Shown here: piece by piece, positions 16,945-26,645 of the stretch
Layout: every line of letters begins with the position of its first letter
Numbering within the stretch: the first letter of the stretch is position 1
DNA from: Actinomycetota bacterium
GTDB taxonomy: Bacteria; Actinomycetota; Coriobacteriia; Anaerosomatales; PHET01
Direction: 5' to 3'
Length of the DNA stretch: 64,000 nucleotides
Assembly: GCA_029265315.1 (NCBI GenBank)
Contig: JAJUJM010000007.1
Span: forward strand, 48,463 to 112,462
The notes under the pieces: model-generated
Database searches by the model: none
What the model was told of the DNA's origin: nothing
Seen by the model: only the letters and a program-made list of their open reading frames with translations
Program-made: the position numbers and the translations under genes

Positions 16945-17967
16945 TCATCGCGAGTCCTGACCCCGGCGCAGCCTCAACACCTGCACCCGATGGTTCTCCT
17001 TATCGGTCACGAGAACCAGGTCGCCGGCTACATCGACATCGTTGGGATACTGGAAGCGCCCCGGCCTCGTGCCCTGTGTCCCCCACCGGCGGACGAGGGC
17101 GCCATTGGCATCAAGCTCCCCAAGCGAGAAGCTGAACGCATCGGCGACCAACACGCCGCCGTCATCCATCGCGCTGATCCCACGAGGCAGGCCGAACAAG
17201 CGCCTATCCGAGTCCCCGCCGGCCGTCTGCCACAGCACGGTACCGCTTGCATCGACCGCCAAGGCCCGAAAGCGATTGGTGTCTGAGAGGTAGATGGTGC
17301 CATCACGCCCCAGCGCGACCCCGTTCGGGCGCGCGAGCGCGTCAGCCTTGCCCGCGATCCGCAGTCGTCCACGTGAGCCGCCGTTCAGGGTGAAGACCTC
17401 AACGCCAGTCTCGTCAGTGACGTAGACATCCCGCTCGCCGACGGCTACATCGGTGGGGCGCCAGTCGGTCACACCGGGAGGGGCGAACGTCCGGACGAAA
17501 CGGCCGGCCGCGTCATAGATCGCGACTCGCCCGCCCCGCAGGTCCGCGACGTAGACTGCGCCGAGCTCGCTCACGTCAAGCCCGACCGGCATCTGAAGCG
17601 GCTTCACGCTGGCTCCGCGCGGGGCTGCGACGGTACCGGGACCACCGAACTCCCGCAGAAATCGCCCATCGCGAGCGAACTCACAGATGCGCCCGTTGCC
17701 TGTGTCAGACACGAGGATGGTGCCACCGAGACCCCACGCGGCGGCCAGCGGGCGCACGAAGGTCGGCTGCGCACCGATGCCTGGACCCTCGATGATGCGA
17801 ACGACGGTGAGCGGCGGCGGGCCCGGGTCGAGCAAGTCCAGATAGTCTGCGATGAGGGCGGTGATCAAGGCGAGCATGGTGAGCGAGACCAGCCCGAAGA
17901 CGACACGGCGGCGCGTCGAACGCAACCGGTCCCGGGTCCGTTGCGCGCGGCTCACCCCGTCTATCAC
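16945..17967 (-). CDS. Membrane-anchored NHL-type beta-propeller protein
   Basis: A 340-residue protein. A basic N-terminus and one membrane segment (VVFGLVSLTMLALITALIAD) are followed by an extracytoplasmic propeller with repeated NHL-like blades. Examples are GTILVSDTGNGRICEFARDG, MPVGLDVSELGAVYVADLRG, RPNGVALGRDGTIYLSDTNR and YPNDVDVAGDLVLVTDKENH. It lies 35 nt downstream of the giant YCF48/multihaem gene, so it is probably co-transcribed and acts with it at the cell surface. GTG 17967 was chosen (GGGGA about 7 nt upstream); the frame stays open further upstream. Function otherwise unknown. Confidence 0.8.
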   Translation of the reverse strand: MIDGVSRAQRTRDRLRSTRRRVVFGLVSLTMLALITALIADYLDLLDPGPPPLTVVRIIEGPGIGAQPTFVRPLAAAWGLGGTILVSDTGNGRICEFARDGRFLREFGGPGTVAAPRGASVKPLQMPVGLDVSELGAVYVADLRGGRVAIYDAAGRFVRTFAPPGVTDWRPTDVAVGERDVYVTDETGVEVFTLNGGSRGRLRIAGKADALARPNGVALGRDGTIYLSDTNRFRALAVDASGTVLWQTAGGDSDRRLFGLPRGISAMDDGGVLVADAFSFSLGELDANGALVRRWGTQGTRPGRFQYPNDVDVAGDLVLVTDKENHRVQVLRLRRGQDSR

Positions 17968-18002
17968 GGGCCCGTCCCCGGCTGGGGGCCTCACTTCTCG
18001 TG

Positions 18003-21000
18003 TCACAGGCCCGTCCCCGCGTGGGCGTGACACCCGCCCGCGGTGCAGTCGATCGGCCAGACGGTGAGATCGGCGCCGCCTTCCGTCGCATCGGGATGCG
18101 TCGTGGGACCGACGATGTGACAAGAGCCACAGAAGAAGCGCAGGTCGGCCCCGGAGCCGACGGGCACGACCGTGAGTCCGTCGACGACCACCGGCGTCCC
18201 GGACGCCGCCACCGATTCCGCCAATCCCCAACGGTTCGACGAACCATGCGGGTCGTGACACACCTCGCACGACAAGGGGTCGCCGGGAGCGTAGTTCATG
18301 TCGGGACGCAGGTGACTCGGCGAGGAGACGGCTTCTCCGTGCGCTGCGGTCGCCCACGTGGTCGCGATGTTCGACACGGTCGCAGAGCCACCGGGCCCAA
18401 GGGGCACCGGCGCCCACCCGGAGGTCTCCGCCGACGTGGGAAGCTCGGTGTCATGGCAGCGCAGGCACAGCCCGACGACCGTGCCGGTCCAACCGCCCGC
18501 GGTGCTCGGATCGTCCGGATCGACGGTCGGGGTGCCCGGCGCCGAGACGTGCGGCTCGTGACAGTTCGCACACGTGATCATGGAACCGTTGGTGGTCTGA
18601 TCGGCCTCGAGCAGGTCGTGCCGCGTGGTGGAGTCAGCTCCGGACAGACTAGCCGCGACGTCAGCGGCCCCCGGCAGCGAGTACGCGGCCGAGTGACACC
18701 AGACGCAGCGCTGGTCGGCGCTGTAGGGCACGAGTGCGGACTCACGCGTGGCGTGACCCCGGTGGCAAGCAAGACACACGACCTCGACCGCGTCAGCCGG
18801 AGCGGGAACACTCGCACGGTGGCCCGATGATTCGAAGACGGTCATGTCCCCGCGCGGCAGCGTCGTGGCCACCCCATGGCAGGCGTAGCAGATCGCATTG
18901 CCGGTCCTGACGCCGCCGGGTGCGTACAGCAGCTTGCCCAGCTCAGGTCCGCCGTTGTCGTTGTGCGGCGTATGGCACTGGCCACACCGCAGCACCGTCA
19001 CCGTGTTCTCGACCGAGACGGGATGTCTGCTGGTCATGGCCGGGTCTGAGAAATCGTCGAACACGTCAGGCGCCGACGTGCCATCGTGACAGCTCAGGCA
19101 CAGAGCGATCTCGTTGTCGCCCGGCGTGGTCAGGAGCGCGAGCGAGTTGGCCGACGTGTGCGAACGGTGGCACAGCGCGCAGTCATCGGTGAACGGGTCG
19201 TACTCACCATGCGGCGAGTCCGTGACGTCGTCACTCAGCGTGTGGACGAACACCCCGAGTCCGGTAGCACCCACCACGCCCGACGAATCGACTGCGGCCA
19301 CCCGGTACCAGTAGTCGGTGTCGATTGCGGTCGTCGTGTCCAAGTACGACGTGGCGCTGATGGCAGGCGAAGTGATGAGCGAGGGCGCGCCTGTGCTTGT
19401 GGTGGAGCGGTACAGCAGGTATCCCGTCGCGCCCGGCAGCGCAGTCCAGCTCGTCTCGACGCCTGCCGTCGCGGCGTGCGCCCGCAGGCCGATCGGAGCC
19501 GGCAGTGCAGTGAGCGTCGTCACGGCCGATGTCGCCTCCGCGCTCGCCGTGCCCTCGCCGCGAGCGTCGGTGACCGCCACCCGGTACGACGCGAGAACCG
19601 GTGCGACGAGACTGGTGTCGACCCACGAGCCGGGATAGCTGACCGGTACCGTGGCCACGAGCGAGTAGGGGCCTCCGTCAAGCGCTCGGTAGATGCGGTA
19701 GGCGACCGGGCCAACCGTGCCGGTCGTCTCGCCCCAGTTCAGGTACACCGCGTTGCGGTAGGCGGTGCGAGCGAACACGATTGCGGGCGGGCGCGGCAGC
19801 TCGCCCAGCGTGAAGCTTTCCGCCGGGTCCGACTCGCCCGAGACGTTCCCGGCCACATCGTACGCGCGAACCGTGAACGTCGTCTCGGTCTCTGGCGTGA
19901 GGCCAGTGAGTGTGATCGCGGGCACCGCACTCGTGCCGACCACGGACCCGTCTTGCAGCACCTCGTAGTACGCGACTCCGGATGTGGTGTCATACGACGG
20001 CGCCCACGTGAGAGTCGCGGTCGTAGACGTCACCGAAGCGGCCAACAGCGTCGGCGTGGTCGGTGCTCCTCGATCGTGCTTCACCACGACAGTCCGGGTG
20101 GTCTCGCGGTTGCCACCGGGGTCGATGGAGTAGTAAGCGATCGTGATGGTGCCTTCACGAGTCATCGTGAAGGGAGTCGAGTACGTCGTCCACGGCCCCG
20201 ACACCCCGTTCAGGCTGTAGTACGTGATGGCCGGCTCCGTGGTCGAGAAGCTGACGTCAGGCGACGTGAGGTACCAGCCGTTCGTGCCATCGGGGTCGGC
20301 TGGGTCCAGAGTGACCGTCGTCTCGGGTGCTGAGGCGTCTGTGGTGCGCAGGATCGTACCTGCGAGGCCGACTATGACGCCTTGATCAGGGCTGGCGAAA
20401 TCAACGGCGCGCAGCGTTGTCGCGGTACCGGGGTTCTGGAGGGTCCACGTGGCCCCGCCGTCGGTCGTGCGTCGAACCACCGATACCACGCCGGACGAGG
20501 CGCCCACATACCAGCCGTTGAGCGCATCCTCGAATCGTATGGCGTTCAGAGCCGCCGTCACACCTGTTGGCACCGTGGTCCACGTGGTACCGCCGTCGGT
20601 CGTCCTGATCAGGGTGCCGGTGTCACCGACGGCCCAAGCGGTCTGTGTGTCCACGGCGGATACCGCGCGAAGAATGCGTCCCACCGGCAGTGACGTGGTC
20701 TGGGTCGTCCACGTCGAACCACCGTCCACCGTCTTAAGCACCGCGGCGGGCTGTCCGGCCACACCACCGACCGCCCACCCTGTGTTCGCATCGGCGAACG
20801 AGATCCCGTTCAGCGCGACCGATGTCGCTATCGAGGAGGGGGTCTGAGTCGTCCACGTCGAACCGCCATCAGTGGTTCGACCCAGCGTGGCATCGCCCGC
20901 GGCGTACCATCCCGTATTCGAGTCCAGAAAATCCACCGCGTTGATGCTCGATGTCGTGCCCGACGACTGGGCCACCCAGGTCGTGCCGTTGGTGGTGGCA

Positions 21001-23126
21001 CGAATCGTGCCGGCAGCACCCACGGCCCACCCCTGTGTGGCGCTCACGAAGTCGACGCCGAGAAGGTCCTGTGTCGTACCCGAGGCAAGCAGCACCCATT
21101 CGAGCCCATCGGCGGTCCGGACGATGACGCCGCCATTGCCCACCGCCCAGCCATTCAAGACATCTGCCAGTGCTACCGCATTGAGCTGAGCAGCCGTGCC
21201 GTAGCTGATGTCCTGCCAGTTGGCGCCCCCGTCATCGGTCCTGCGGACGAGACCACCTGCCCCGACGAGCCAGCCGTTGCTGGCTCCGACAGCTGAGACG
21301 CCGTTGATGTTGGCGGTGGTACCCGAGTTCTGTGCTGTCCATGTGACGCCCCCGTTGGTCGTGCGCAGAACCACGCCACCTGTGCCGACGGCCCACCCTG
21401 CGCCCGAAGCATCCATTGCCACGCCATAGAAGGAGCCAGCCGGGTTGGTCGCGGCGTTCCAAGTGGCGCCACCATTGGTGGTGTAGCGAATGACGTTGTT
21501 GGTGCTTCCGACCACCACGCCGTTGTCTGCATCCGTGAAGTAGACATCCCTAAGATAACTCGTCGCCCCGAGCGGCTGGGCCACCCACGTCAGACCGCCA
21601 TCGGTCGTCTTACGGATGGTGTTCGTCTGACCGACCGCCCAACCTGTGTTCGCGTCGACGAAGAACACGTCGGTCAGATTGACGGCGGTACCCATGGTCA
21701 TCGTCGTCCAAGTGGAACCGCCGTCGGTCGTCTTCAAACCGATGCCACCGGCGCCGACCGCATACGCGGTCTGCGAGGTGACGGCAGAGATGGCATTCAG
21801 CGTGACCGTTGTCCCGGAGTTCTGCGACGCCCACGTGTCGCCGCCGTTCGTCGTGCGCCTGATGCGTCCTGTTCCGCCTACGACCCAACCGTACTGCGAA
21901 TCGGCGAAGTCGATGCCCTGCCACGCTGTCGCACCGCCCGCCGAGCGATTGAGCCACGTCACGCCTCCGTCGACGGTCTTCATGATGAGTCCGCTCGCAC
22001 CGGCGGCCCAACCTGTCATTGTGTCGAGGAAGTACACGTCGTTGATTGTCAGCGTCGTGCCCGGCGCTTGGTTGAGCCAGCTCACGCCGGCGTCCGTCGT
22101 GCGCAGCATCGTGCCGGTCGTGCCGACCACTTGGGCGTTCGAGGCGTCGAACAACGCCACCGAGTACAACGTGGGCGTCGCCACGCCGTACTGGCTGGCG
22201 CTCCACGTCGCTCCGCCATCGGTCGTGTAGAGGATGTTACCGCCGCTTCCCACGATCCAGCCGGTGTTCGCGTCAGCGAACGCCACGCTGTAGAAGACTG
22301 TCGTACCGGCGACCGGCACGGTCTGTGTGGTCCATGTCGACCCGCCATCGGTCGTCTTGAGAACGGTTGCGGACGCACCCACTGAGTAACCGACGTTCGT
22401 GTCGACGAAATCGACCCCGAACAGGTTCGCGGTCAACCCCGCGGGCGGCGCGACGGTGGTCCACGTCGAACCGTCAGCTGTTCGCACGATCGTAGCAGCG
22501 TTGCCCACCGCCCAAGCGTGTGTCGTCGATACCGAATCGACTCCGTTGAGCTGCTGCGTGGTGCCTGAAGCCTGACCGACCCACGACGCGCCCCCTGACG
22601 TGGTGGCCCGGATCGTGCCCGTCTGCCCGACGACCCACCCCGTCGAGGCGTTGGCGAACCTCACGCCGTACAGGTTCAGAGCCGTTCCGGATGTCTGCGT
22701 GGTCCAGCTCGAACCGCCGTCACTCGTCGCCCTGATAGTCCCGCCCAGACCCACCAGCCAGCCCGTGCTCGCATCAACGAAATCAACGGCCCTCAGCTGC
22801 GCCTGGGAGTTCGGGTCCTGAGCCGCCCACGTGACTCCGGCGTCATTGGAGTACAGCACGACACCCGGCGTGCCGACCGCCCACACGTTCGACGTGCCCG
22901 CTGTCGTGACACCGTAGAGCGTGTTGCCCTGTGGGAGCGGATTCTGCCAGTACCACGCCCTCTGCCCGGTAGGAGCCGTCGACAGCAGCGCGGAGGCGAC
23001 GAAGGGCGCAACGACCAAGGCCGCTGTCAACACGCCAGCGACTATCACCTGTGGCAGTCCCCTATGCCGGTCAGGCTGCCTGCTGATAGACCCAGTCCCG
23101 TCTCCCGATGGGCACGACGAACCCAC
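18003..23126 (-). CDS. Giant exported protein: YCF48-type repeats, FN3 domains and multihaem cytochrome c
   Basis: About 1707 residues. The hydrophobic export signal is at about residues 27-48 (VIVAGVLTAALVVAPFVASA). About 21 YCF48/BNR-type propeller repeats of about 42 residues follow (residues 55-930; pattern GWAVGxxGxIxxTTDGGxTW). Next come a chitobiase/OmpL47-like segment (about 935-1010) and three fibronectin type III domains (about 1010-1305). The C-terminal cytochrome region (about 1310-1707) has ten CXXCH motifs (CALCH, CLSCH, CGQCH, CYACH, CLACH, CVWCH, CANCH, CLRCH, CEVCH, CGSCH) and a final CTAGGCH (CX4CH). This should be an extracellular electron-transfer or redox surface protein. 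The start is uncertain: GTG 23126 supplies a basic N-region, and GTG 23048 is an alternative. Confidence 0.88.
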   Translation of the reverse strand: MGSSCPSGDGTGSISRQPDRHRGLPQVIVAGVLTAALVVAPFVASALLSTAPTGQRAWYWQNPLPQGNTLYGVTTAGTSNVWAVGTPGVVLYSNDAGVTWAAQDPNSQAQLRAVDFVDASTGWLVGLGGTIRATSDGGSSWTTQTSGTALNLYGVRFANASTGWVVGQTGTIRATTSGGASWVGQASGTTQQLNGVDSVSTTHAWAVGNAATIVRTADGSTWTTVAPPAGLTANLFGVDFVDTNVGYSVGASATVLKTTDGGSTWTTQTVPVAGTTVFYSVAFADANTGWIVGSGGNILYTTDGGATWSASQYGVATPTLYSVALFDASNAQVVGTTGTMLRTTDAGVSWLNQAPGTTLTINDVYFLDTMTGWAAGASGLIMKTVDGGVTWLNRSAGGATAWQGIDFADSQYGWVVGGTGRIRRTTNGGDTWASQNSGTTVTLNAISAVTSQTAYAVGAGGIGLKTTDGGSTWTTMTMGTAVNLTDVFFVDANTGWAVGQTNTIRKTTDGGLTWVAQPLGATSYLRDVYFTDADNGVVVGSTNNVIRYTTNGGATWNAATNPAGSFYGVAMDASGAGWAVGTGGVVLRTTNGGVTWTAQNSGTTANINGVSAVGASNGWLVGAGGLVRRTDDGGANWQDISYGTAAQLNAVALADVLNGWAVGNGGVIVRTADGLEWVLLASGTTQDLLGVDFVSATQGWAVGAAGTIRATTNGTTWVAQSSGTTSSINAVDFLDSNTGWYAAGDATLGRTTDGGSTWTTQTPSSIATSVALNGISFADANTGWAVGGVAGQPAAVLKTVDGGSTWTTQTTSLPVGRILRAVSAVDTQTAWAVGDTGTLIRTTDGGTTWTTVPTGVTAALNAIRFEDALNGWYVGASSGVVSVVRRTTDGGATWTLQNPGTATTLRAVDFASPDQGVIVGLAGTILRTTDASAPETTVTLDPADPDGTNGWYLTSPDVSFSTTEPAITYYSLNGVSGPWTTYSTPFTMTREGTITIAYYSIDPGGNRETTRTVVVKHDRGAPTTPTLLAASVTSTTATLTWAPSYDTTSGVAYYEVLQDGSVVGTSAVPAITLTGLTPETETTFTVRAYDVAGNVSGESDPAESFTLGELPRPPAIVFARTAYRNAVYLNWGETTGTVGPVAYRIYRALDGGPYSLVATVPVSYPGSWVDTSLVAPVLASYRVAVTDARGEGTASAEATSAVTTLTALPAPIGLRAHAATAGVETSWTALPGATGYLLYRSTTSTGAPSLITSPAISATSYLDTTTAIDTDYWYRVAAVDSSGVVGATGLGVFVHTLSDDVTDSPHGEYDPFTDDCALCHRSHTSANSLALLTTPGDNEIALCLSCHDGTSAPDVFDDFSDPAMTSRHPVSVENTVTVLRCGQCHTPHNDNGGPELGKLLYAPGGVRTGNAICYACHGVATTLPRGDMTVFESSGHRASVPAPADAVEVVCLACHRGHATRESALVPYSADQRCVWCHSAAYSLPGAADVAASLSGADSTTRHDLLEADQTTNGSMITCANCHEPHVSAPGTPTVDPDDPSTAGGWTGTVVGLCLRCHDTELPTSAETSGWAPVPLGPGGSATVSNIATTWATAAHGEAVSSPSHLRPDMNYAPGDPLSCEVCHDPHGSSNRWGLAESVAASGTPVVVDGLTVVPVGSGADLRFFCGSCHIVGPTTHPDATEGGADLTVWPIDCTAGGCHAHAGTGL

Positions 23127-23432
23127 CCACTCCCCGGTACGCGACAGACACGACTGGATGGGGGTGGGAATCTTGTGTCCCAGTGTAGCATCTGAGCACG
23201 CGAAACGGGGCCTTTCAGGTGCGAGAACCCACCGTTGGTCCCGAAATGTCACTCGTGTTGCATCAATCCGACGAACCGCTCTGGCCGGAATCTGACGAAC
23301 GGTTGAAGTCGGGCGACAGCCGATATCCCTTTGCCGCGCGCACAGCACCCGCGATTTCTGGGATACTCGCATGGTGGACGGCGACATCGGGCGCCTCGCC
23401 ACTCGAAGACCTCGGCTGATGGGAGATACGCG
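23127..23432. other. Intergenic region between the giant multihaem gene and a divergent membrane protein gene
   Basis: No convincing gene on either strand. On the minus strand a -10-like TACACT (23187-23182) is about 55 nt upstream of the GTG chosen for the multihaem gene, but there is no good -35. On the plus strand GGGATACTCGC around 23360 could be a -10 for the membrane protein. No recognised riboswitch was found. Confidence 0.4.
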
Positions 23433-24152
23433 ATGGCACAGGCGGAACCCAGGCGCGGTGACGCGCTCCAGCTCATCTTCTCGTTCTTCCTGGGAATCCT
23501 TCTCGTGGTCGTGGTAGGCGTGGGCGTCTGGACGTTCTACGAACAGCCTTTCGGCCCCAACTCGCCCGAACAGGAGCGACTCGAAGAGCTGTACAAGCAG
23601 CAGGAACAGATCAACATGCGCACCGGCGGCAAGGAGATGACGCCGGCCGACCAGGCCGAGATGAAGAAGATCCAAGACGAGGTCGACAGGATCAACGACG
23701 ACATGAGTGACCGTCGCGACCAGTGGGCGGTCAACACGAGCATCATCCTCATCATCTTCGCCACGGTCCTCATGGCGATATCGCTCTTCCTGCCCGAGAT
23801 GCTGCGCGTGTTCAGCAACGGATTCCTGCTGGGAGGCATGTTCACGCTCATCTACGGCACCGGTTGGTCGTTCGCAGGCGGCGATACACGTGCGCGCTTC
23901 TGGGTTGTGCTTGTGGCGCTCATCCTGAGCGTCGGTATCGGCTATCTGCGCTTCATCCTGGGCAGGCAGCAGAAAGCCGAAGCGGCCGCGCTGGCTGCGG
24001 CTGGTGGGGCGGGCGCGGGCATCGCGGCAGGCGCGGTGCTCACGGCCGACTCCGACGCGCTCTCAGACCTCGCGGCACGCGTGACCGAGCTCGAGCGCCG
24101 AGCTGCCGCTGCGGCAGCGGCCCTCGGAGCGAACACAGACCGCGAAAAGTGA
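23433..24152 (+). CDS. Uncharacterised membrane protein with coiled-coil segments
   Basis: A 239-residue protein. One N-terminal membrane segment (LIFSFFLGILLVVVVGVGVW) is followed by a charged coiled-coil stretch (about residues 45-95, EQERLEELYKQQEQINMR). Three further membrane segments (NTSIILIIFATVLMAISLFL, GFLLGGMFTLIYGTGWSFA, FWVVLVALILSVGIGYLRFI) precede an alanine-rich C-terminal tail ending in a short coiled coil. ATG 23433 has GGGAGA upstream. No family recognised. Divergent from the multihaem gene and convergent with the por operon. Confidence 0.78.
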   Translation: MAQAEPRRGDALQLIFSFFLGILLVVVVGVGVWTFYEQPFGPNSPEQERLEELYKQQEQINMRTGGKEMTPADQAEMKKIQDEVDRINDDMSDRRDQWAVNTSIILIIFATVLMAISLFLPEMLRVFSNGFLLGGMFTLIYGTGWSFAGGDTRARFWVVLVALILSVGIGYLRFILGRQQKAEAAALAAAGGAGAGIAAGAVLTADSDALSDLAARVTELERRAAAAAAALGANTDREK

Positions 24153-24175
24153 GTGCGGAGGTCAGCCTTAGCGAG

Positions 24176-25078
24176 CTACACCCCGGCCTCGTGACGCGCG
24201 ACAAGGCCCGACCAGCGGTCATCGACCCACTCCTGGACCTCGGCGATCGTCTCCTCGGACACGCCACGGAACCGGCTCTGCCCTGCCATGTACTCGGCGA
24301 CACTCGCCTTGAGCCCTGACTTCGCAAGCGCGGCGCTGCGCCCGGTGAGTCGGAACACGCCGTCGGCGACCTCGTAGAGCGCGACGAGCCCGGCATCGAC
24401 CGCCAGCCTGCCGTAACGCACGCTGTCTTTCGGGTCGAAGCCCCAGCCGCTCGGACATGGCAGGTTCATGTGCACGTAACGCAGGCCCGCGCGACCGTTC
24501 GCCGCCACGATCTTGTCGTGCAGGTCCTCGGGGAACACCGCGCTCGCGGACGCGACGTAACCGACATCGTGGGCCTCAACGATGGCGAGCACGTCCTTCG
24601 GGTTCTCGCGCTTGCCCGACCACGTCGTCGTGGTGCGTGCGCCGTGCGGCGTCGAACCCGAGCGCTGCGTGCCCGTGTTCATGTACGCCTCATTGTCGTA
24701 GCAGATGTAGATGAAGTCCTCGTTCCGCTCGGCGGCGCCGGACAGCGCCTGGATGCCGATGTCGGCGGTTCCGCCATCACCCGCCATCGCCACAACCGTC
24801 ATCTCGTCTGCGCGGCCGGTGGCGCGCAGGCCCGCCGCGATACCGCTCGCGGTTGCCGCCGTTGAAGGGAACGCGCAGTTCACCCACGGGATGGCGAGCG
24901 ACGAGATCGGGTACATGCCGCCGAGCACGGTGAGGCAGCTCGCCGGGTTGACGAGCACCATGCGCCCGTCGAGCGCGGCGGTGATGCGGCGCAGCGCGAT
25001 GCCGAGCGGGCACCCCGCGCAGGCCCGGTTGCCGGGCAGGACGTGGCCGGTGTCGGGCAGGTCGGTGATGCGCGTCAT
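24176..25078 (-). CDS. porB: Pyruvate-type ferredoxin oxidoreductase, beta subunit (TPP-binding)
   Basis: A 300-residue catalytic subunit that binds thiamine diphosphate. Visible motifs are CAGCPLGIALRR with cluster-type Cys, VNPASCLTVLGGMYP, the TPP/Mg motif MAGDGGTADIGIQALSGAAE ending in a conserved NEA, and YICYDNEAYMNTGTQRSGST. The ATG overlaps the alpha-subunit stop by 1 nt (TGATG). It is the last gene of the por operon. The enzyme oxidises a 2-oxoacid, most likely pyruvate, to acyl-CoA and CO2 while reducing ferredoxin; the exact 2-oxoacid cannot be fixed from sequence. Confidence 0.92.
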   Translation of the reverse strand: MTRITDLPDTGHVLPGNRACAGCPLGIALRRITAALDGRMVLVNPASCLTVLGGMYPISSLAIPWVNCAFPSTAATASGIAAGLRATGRADEMTVVAMAGDGGTADIGIQALSGAAERNEDFIYICYDNEAYMNTGTQRSGSTPHGARTTTTWSGKRENPKDVLAIVEAHDVGYVASASAVFPEDLHDKIVAANGRAGLRYVHMNLPCPSGWGFDPKDSVRYGRLAVDAGLVALYEVADGVFRLTGRSAALAKSGLKASVAEYMAGQSRFRGVSEETIAEVQEWVDDRWSGLVARHEAGV

Positions 25079-26328
25079 CAGCTTACGCTCTTTTCGGCCA
25101 GTCCCAGCCACTCGGTGCTGGCGGCGTCGATGGCGGCGGACGGCGCGGCAGGGGCACCCGCGGTCGGTGTGGCCATCGCCCGGCGCACTGCATCCACCAG
25201 CTCCGAGACCGGGACATCGCGCCCACCGAGGCCGCACACGACACCGTGTACACGGGGGGCTTCCTCGCGTCCGAACAGCGCGGTTTTGATGTCGCCCGCG
25301 ATGGGGCCCTCGTAGCCGTAACTCATCGCCTTGTCGAAGACGATGGCGAGCGCCCTGCCCGCCAGGCGCGCGGCGATCTCGTCGGCCGGGAACGGCCGGT
25401 AGCAGCGAATGCCGAGCACGCCCGCGGCGATTCGGGCGTCACGCAACTCGTCGGCAGCCACGGTGAGCTGCGTCGCGAGCGACCCCGCCGCCACGAGCAC
25501 GATGTCGGCGTCGTCGAGCCGGTAGTCCCACGTGAGACCGCCCCAGTCACGGCCGGTGGCGGCGGCCCAGTCGGCGTTCGCGCGCTCGACCGCCTCGGCG
25601 GCGGCGAGGAGCGCGCGCTGGTGGTCGGCGCGGATCTCGAAGTAGCCGCCGTGCGGCTCGCCGTCCGCGTCGGCGCGCGGCGCCGCCATGACAACCGGGC
25701 CTACGTTGCGCGGATCGGCGGGGTCGACGACCTGCAGCGGCGCGGGGCGCGGCGGCAGGAACGCGTCGACGGTAGCGGCGTCGGGCACGTCGACCGGCAT
25801 CATCGTGTGCGACAGCAGGAATCCGTCGTAGCACACCATCACCGGCAGGTCGCACTCCTCGGCGATGCGGAACGCCTGCACCGTCGTGTCGAGGATCTCG
25901 GAGTTGTCGCGACAGTACAGCTGCACCCAGCCCGCGTCGCGCACGCTCATCGAGTCCTGCTGGTCGTTCAGGACGTTCCACGGCGCGGCCATCGCACGGT
26001 TCGCGATGCACATGACGATGGGGAGGCGAGCACCCGCCGCCCACCACACCTGCTCGGTCATGTAGGCGAGCCCGTTCGCCGAGGTGGCGGTGAACGCGCG
26101 GGCGCCGACGGTCGAGGCACCGATGCACACGGAGAGCGCCGAATGCTCGGACTCGACCGCGACGAACTCGGCGGGCAGCTCGCCTGACTCGACCCAGGCC
26201 GAGATCGTCTCGACGACAGGTGACTGCGGCGTGATCGGATACGCGGCGACGACCTGCACCCGCGCGAGCTTCGCGGCGGTGGCTGCGGCCTCGTTGCCGG
26301 TCATGACGGTGGTGGTCATGGTCCTCAT
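25078..26328 (-). CDS. porA: Pyruvate-type ferredoxin oxidoreductase, alpha subunit
   Basis: A 416-residue subunit opening with MTGNEAAATAAKLARVQVVA and AYPITPQSP. VESEHSALSVCIGASTVGAR, TSANGLAYM and NVLNDQQDSM follow, all typical of the pyrimidine-binding and substrate domains of PorA. Its start overlaps the delta-subunit stop by 4 nt (ATGA) and its stop overlaps porB by 1 nt, giving tight translational coupling. Confidence 0.93.
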   Translation of the reverse strand: MRTMTTTVMTGNEAAATAAKLARVQVVAAYPITPQSPVVETISAWVESGELPAEFVAVESEHSALSVCIGASTVGARAFTATSANGLAYMTEQVWWAAGARLPIVMCIANRAMAAPWNVLNDQQDSMSVRDAGWVQLYCRDNSEILDTTVQAFRIAEECDLPVMVCYDGFLLSHTMMPVDVPDAATVDAFLPPRPAPLQVVDPADPRNVGPVVMAAPRADADGEPHGGYFEIRADHQRALLAAAEAVERANADWAAATGRDWGGLTWDYRLDDADIVLVAAGSLATQLTVAADELRDARIAAGVLGIRCYRPFPADEIAARLAGRALAIVFDKAMSYGYEGPIAGDIKTALFGREEAPRVHGVVCGLGGRDVPVSELVDAVRRAMATPTAGAPAAPSAAIDAASTEWLGLAEKSVS

Positions 26329-26645
26329 TCGGCCCCCTCGGGAAGCTCGCAGACGCCGTGCTCAGCCTCCGGCTGCATCGCGATCGACCCCGTCGGGCAC
26401 ACCTCGGCGCAGATGCCACACCCCTTGCAGTACTCGAGGTCGATCACGGGCGGCACGCCTCGCGCGATCGATGCGTCGGGGCAGTACACCCAGCAGATCT
26501 GGCAGCTCTCTCGGCCCTGCTTGACCGCCGAGCATGTGGCGGCCTCGAGCACCGGGCGCTTGCTGCGCCAGTCGCCGGTTCGCCCTGCCTCGCCCTCCGC
26601 CGGGCGCGACTGGCTGATCTCGGCGTATCGCAAGCGGTCACTCAT
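26325..26645 (-). CDS. porD: Pyruvate-type ferredoxin oxidoreductase, delta (ferredoxin) subunit
   Basis: A 106-residue electron-transfer subunit. The first cluster region is CQICWVYCPDASI with an upstream Cys (ATCSAVKQGRESC). The second is a standard CKGCGICAEVCPTGSI. ATG 26645 was chosen because GGAAGG lies 8 nt upstream; it overlaps the end of the UPF0114 gene by 8 nt. Confidence 0.92.
   Translation of the reverse strand: MSDRLRYAEISQSRPAEGEAGRTGDWRSKRPVLEAATCSAVKQGRESCQICWVYCPDASIARGVPPVIDLEYCKGCGICAEVCPTGSIAMQPEAEHGVCELPEGAE

Noticed and set aside
23050..23200. c-di-GMP or related riboswitch upstream of the multihaem gene
   Set aside because: The GGGACTGG and CAGCCTGACCGG stretches do not match the GEMM consensus, and much of the region is probably coding.
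23127..23675. N-terminal extension of the giant multihaem frame
   Set aside because: The extra residues are antisense to the divergent membrane protein gene and put the export signal far inside the protein.
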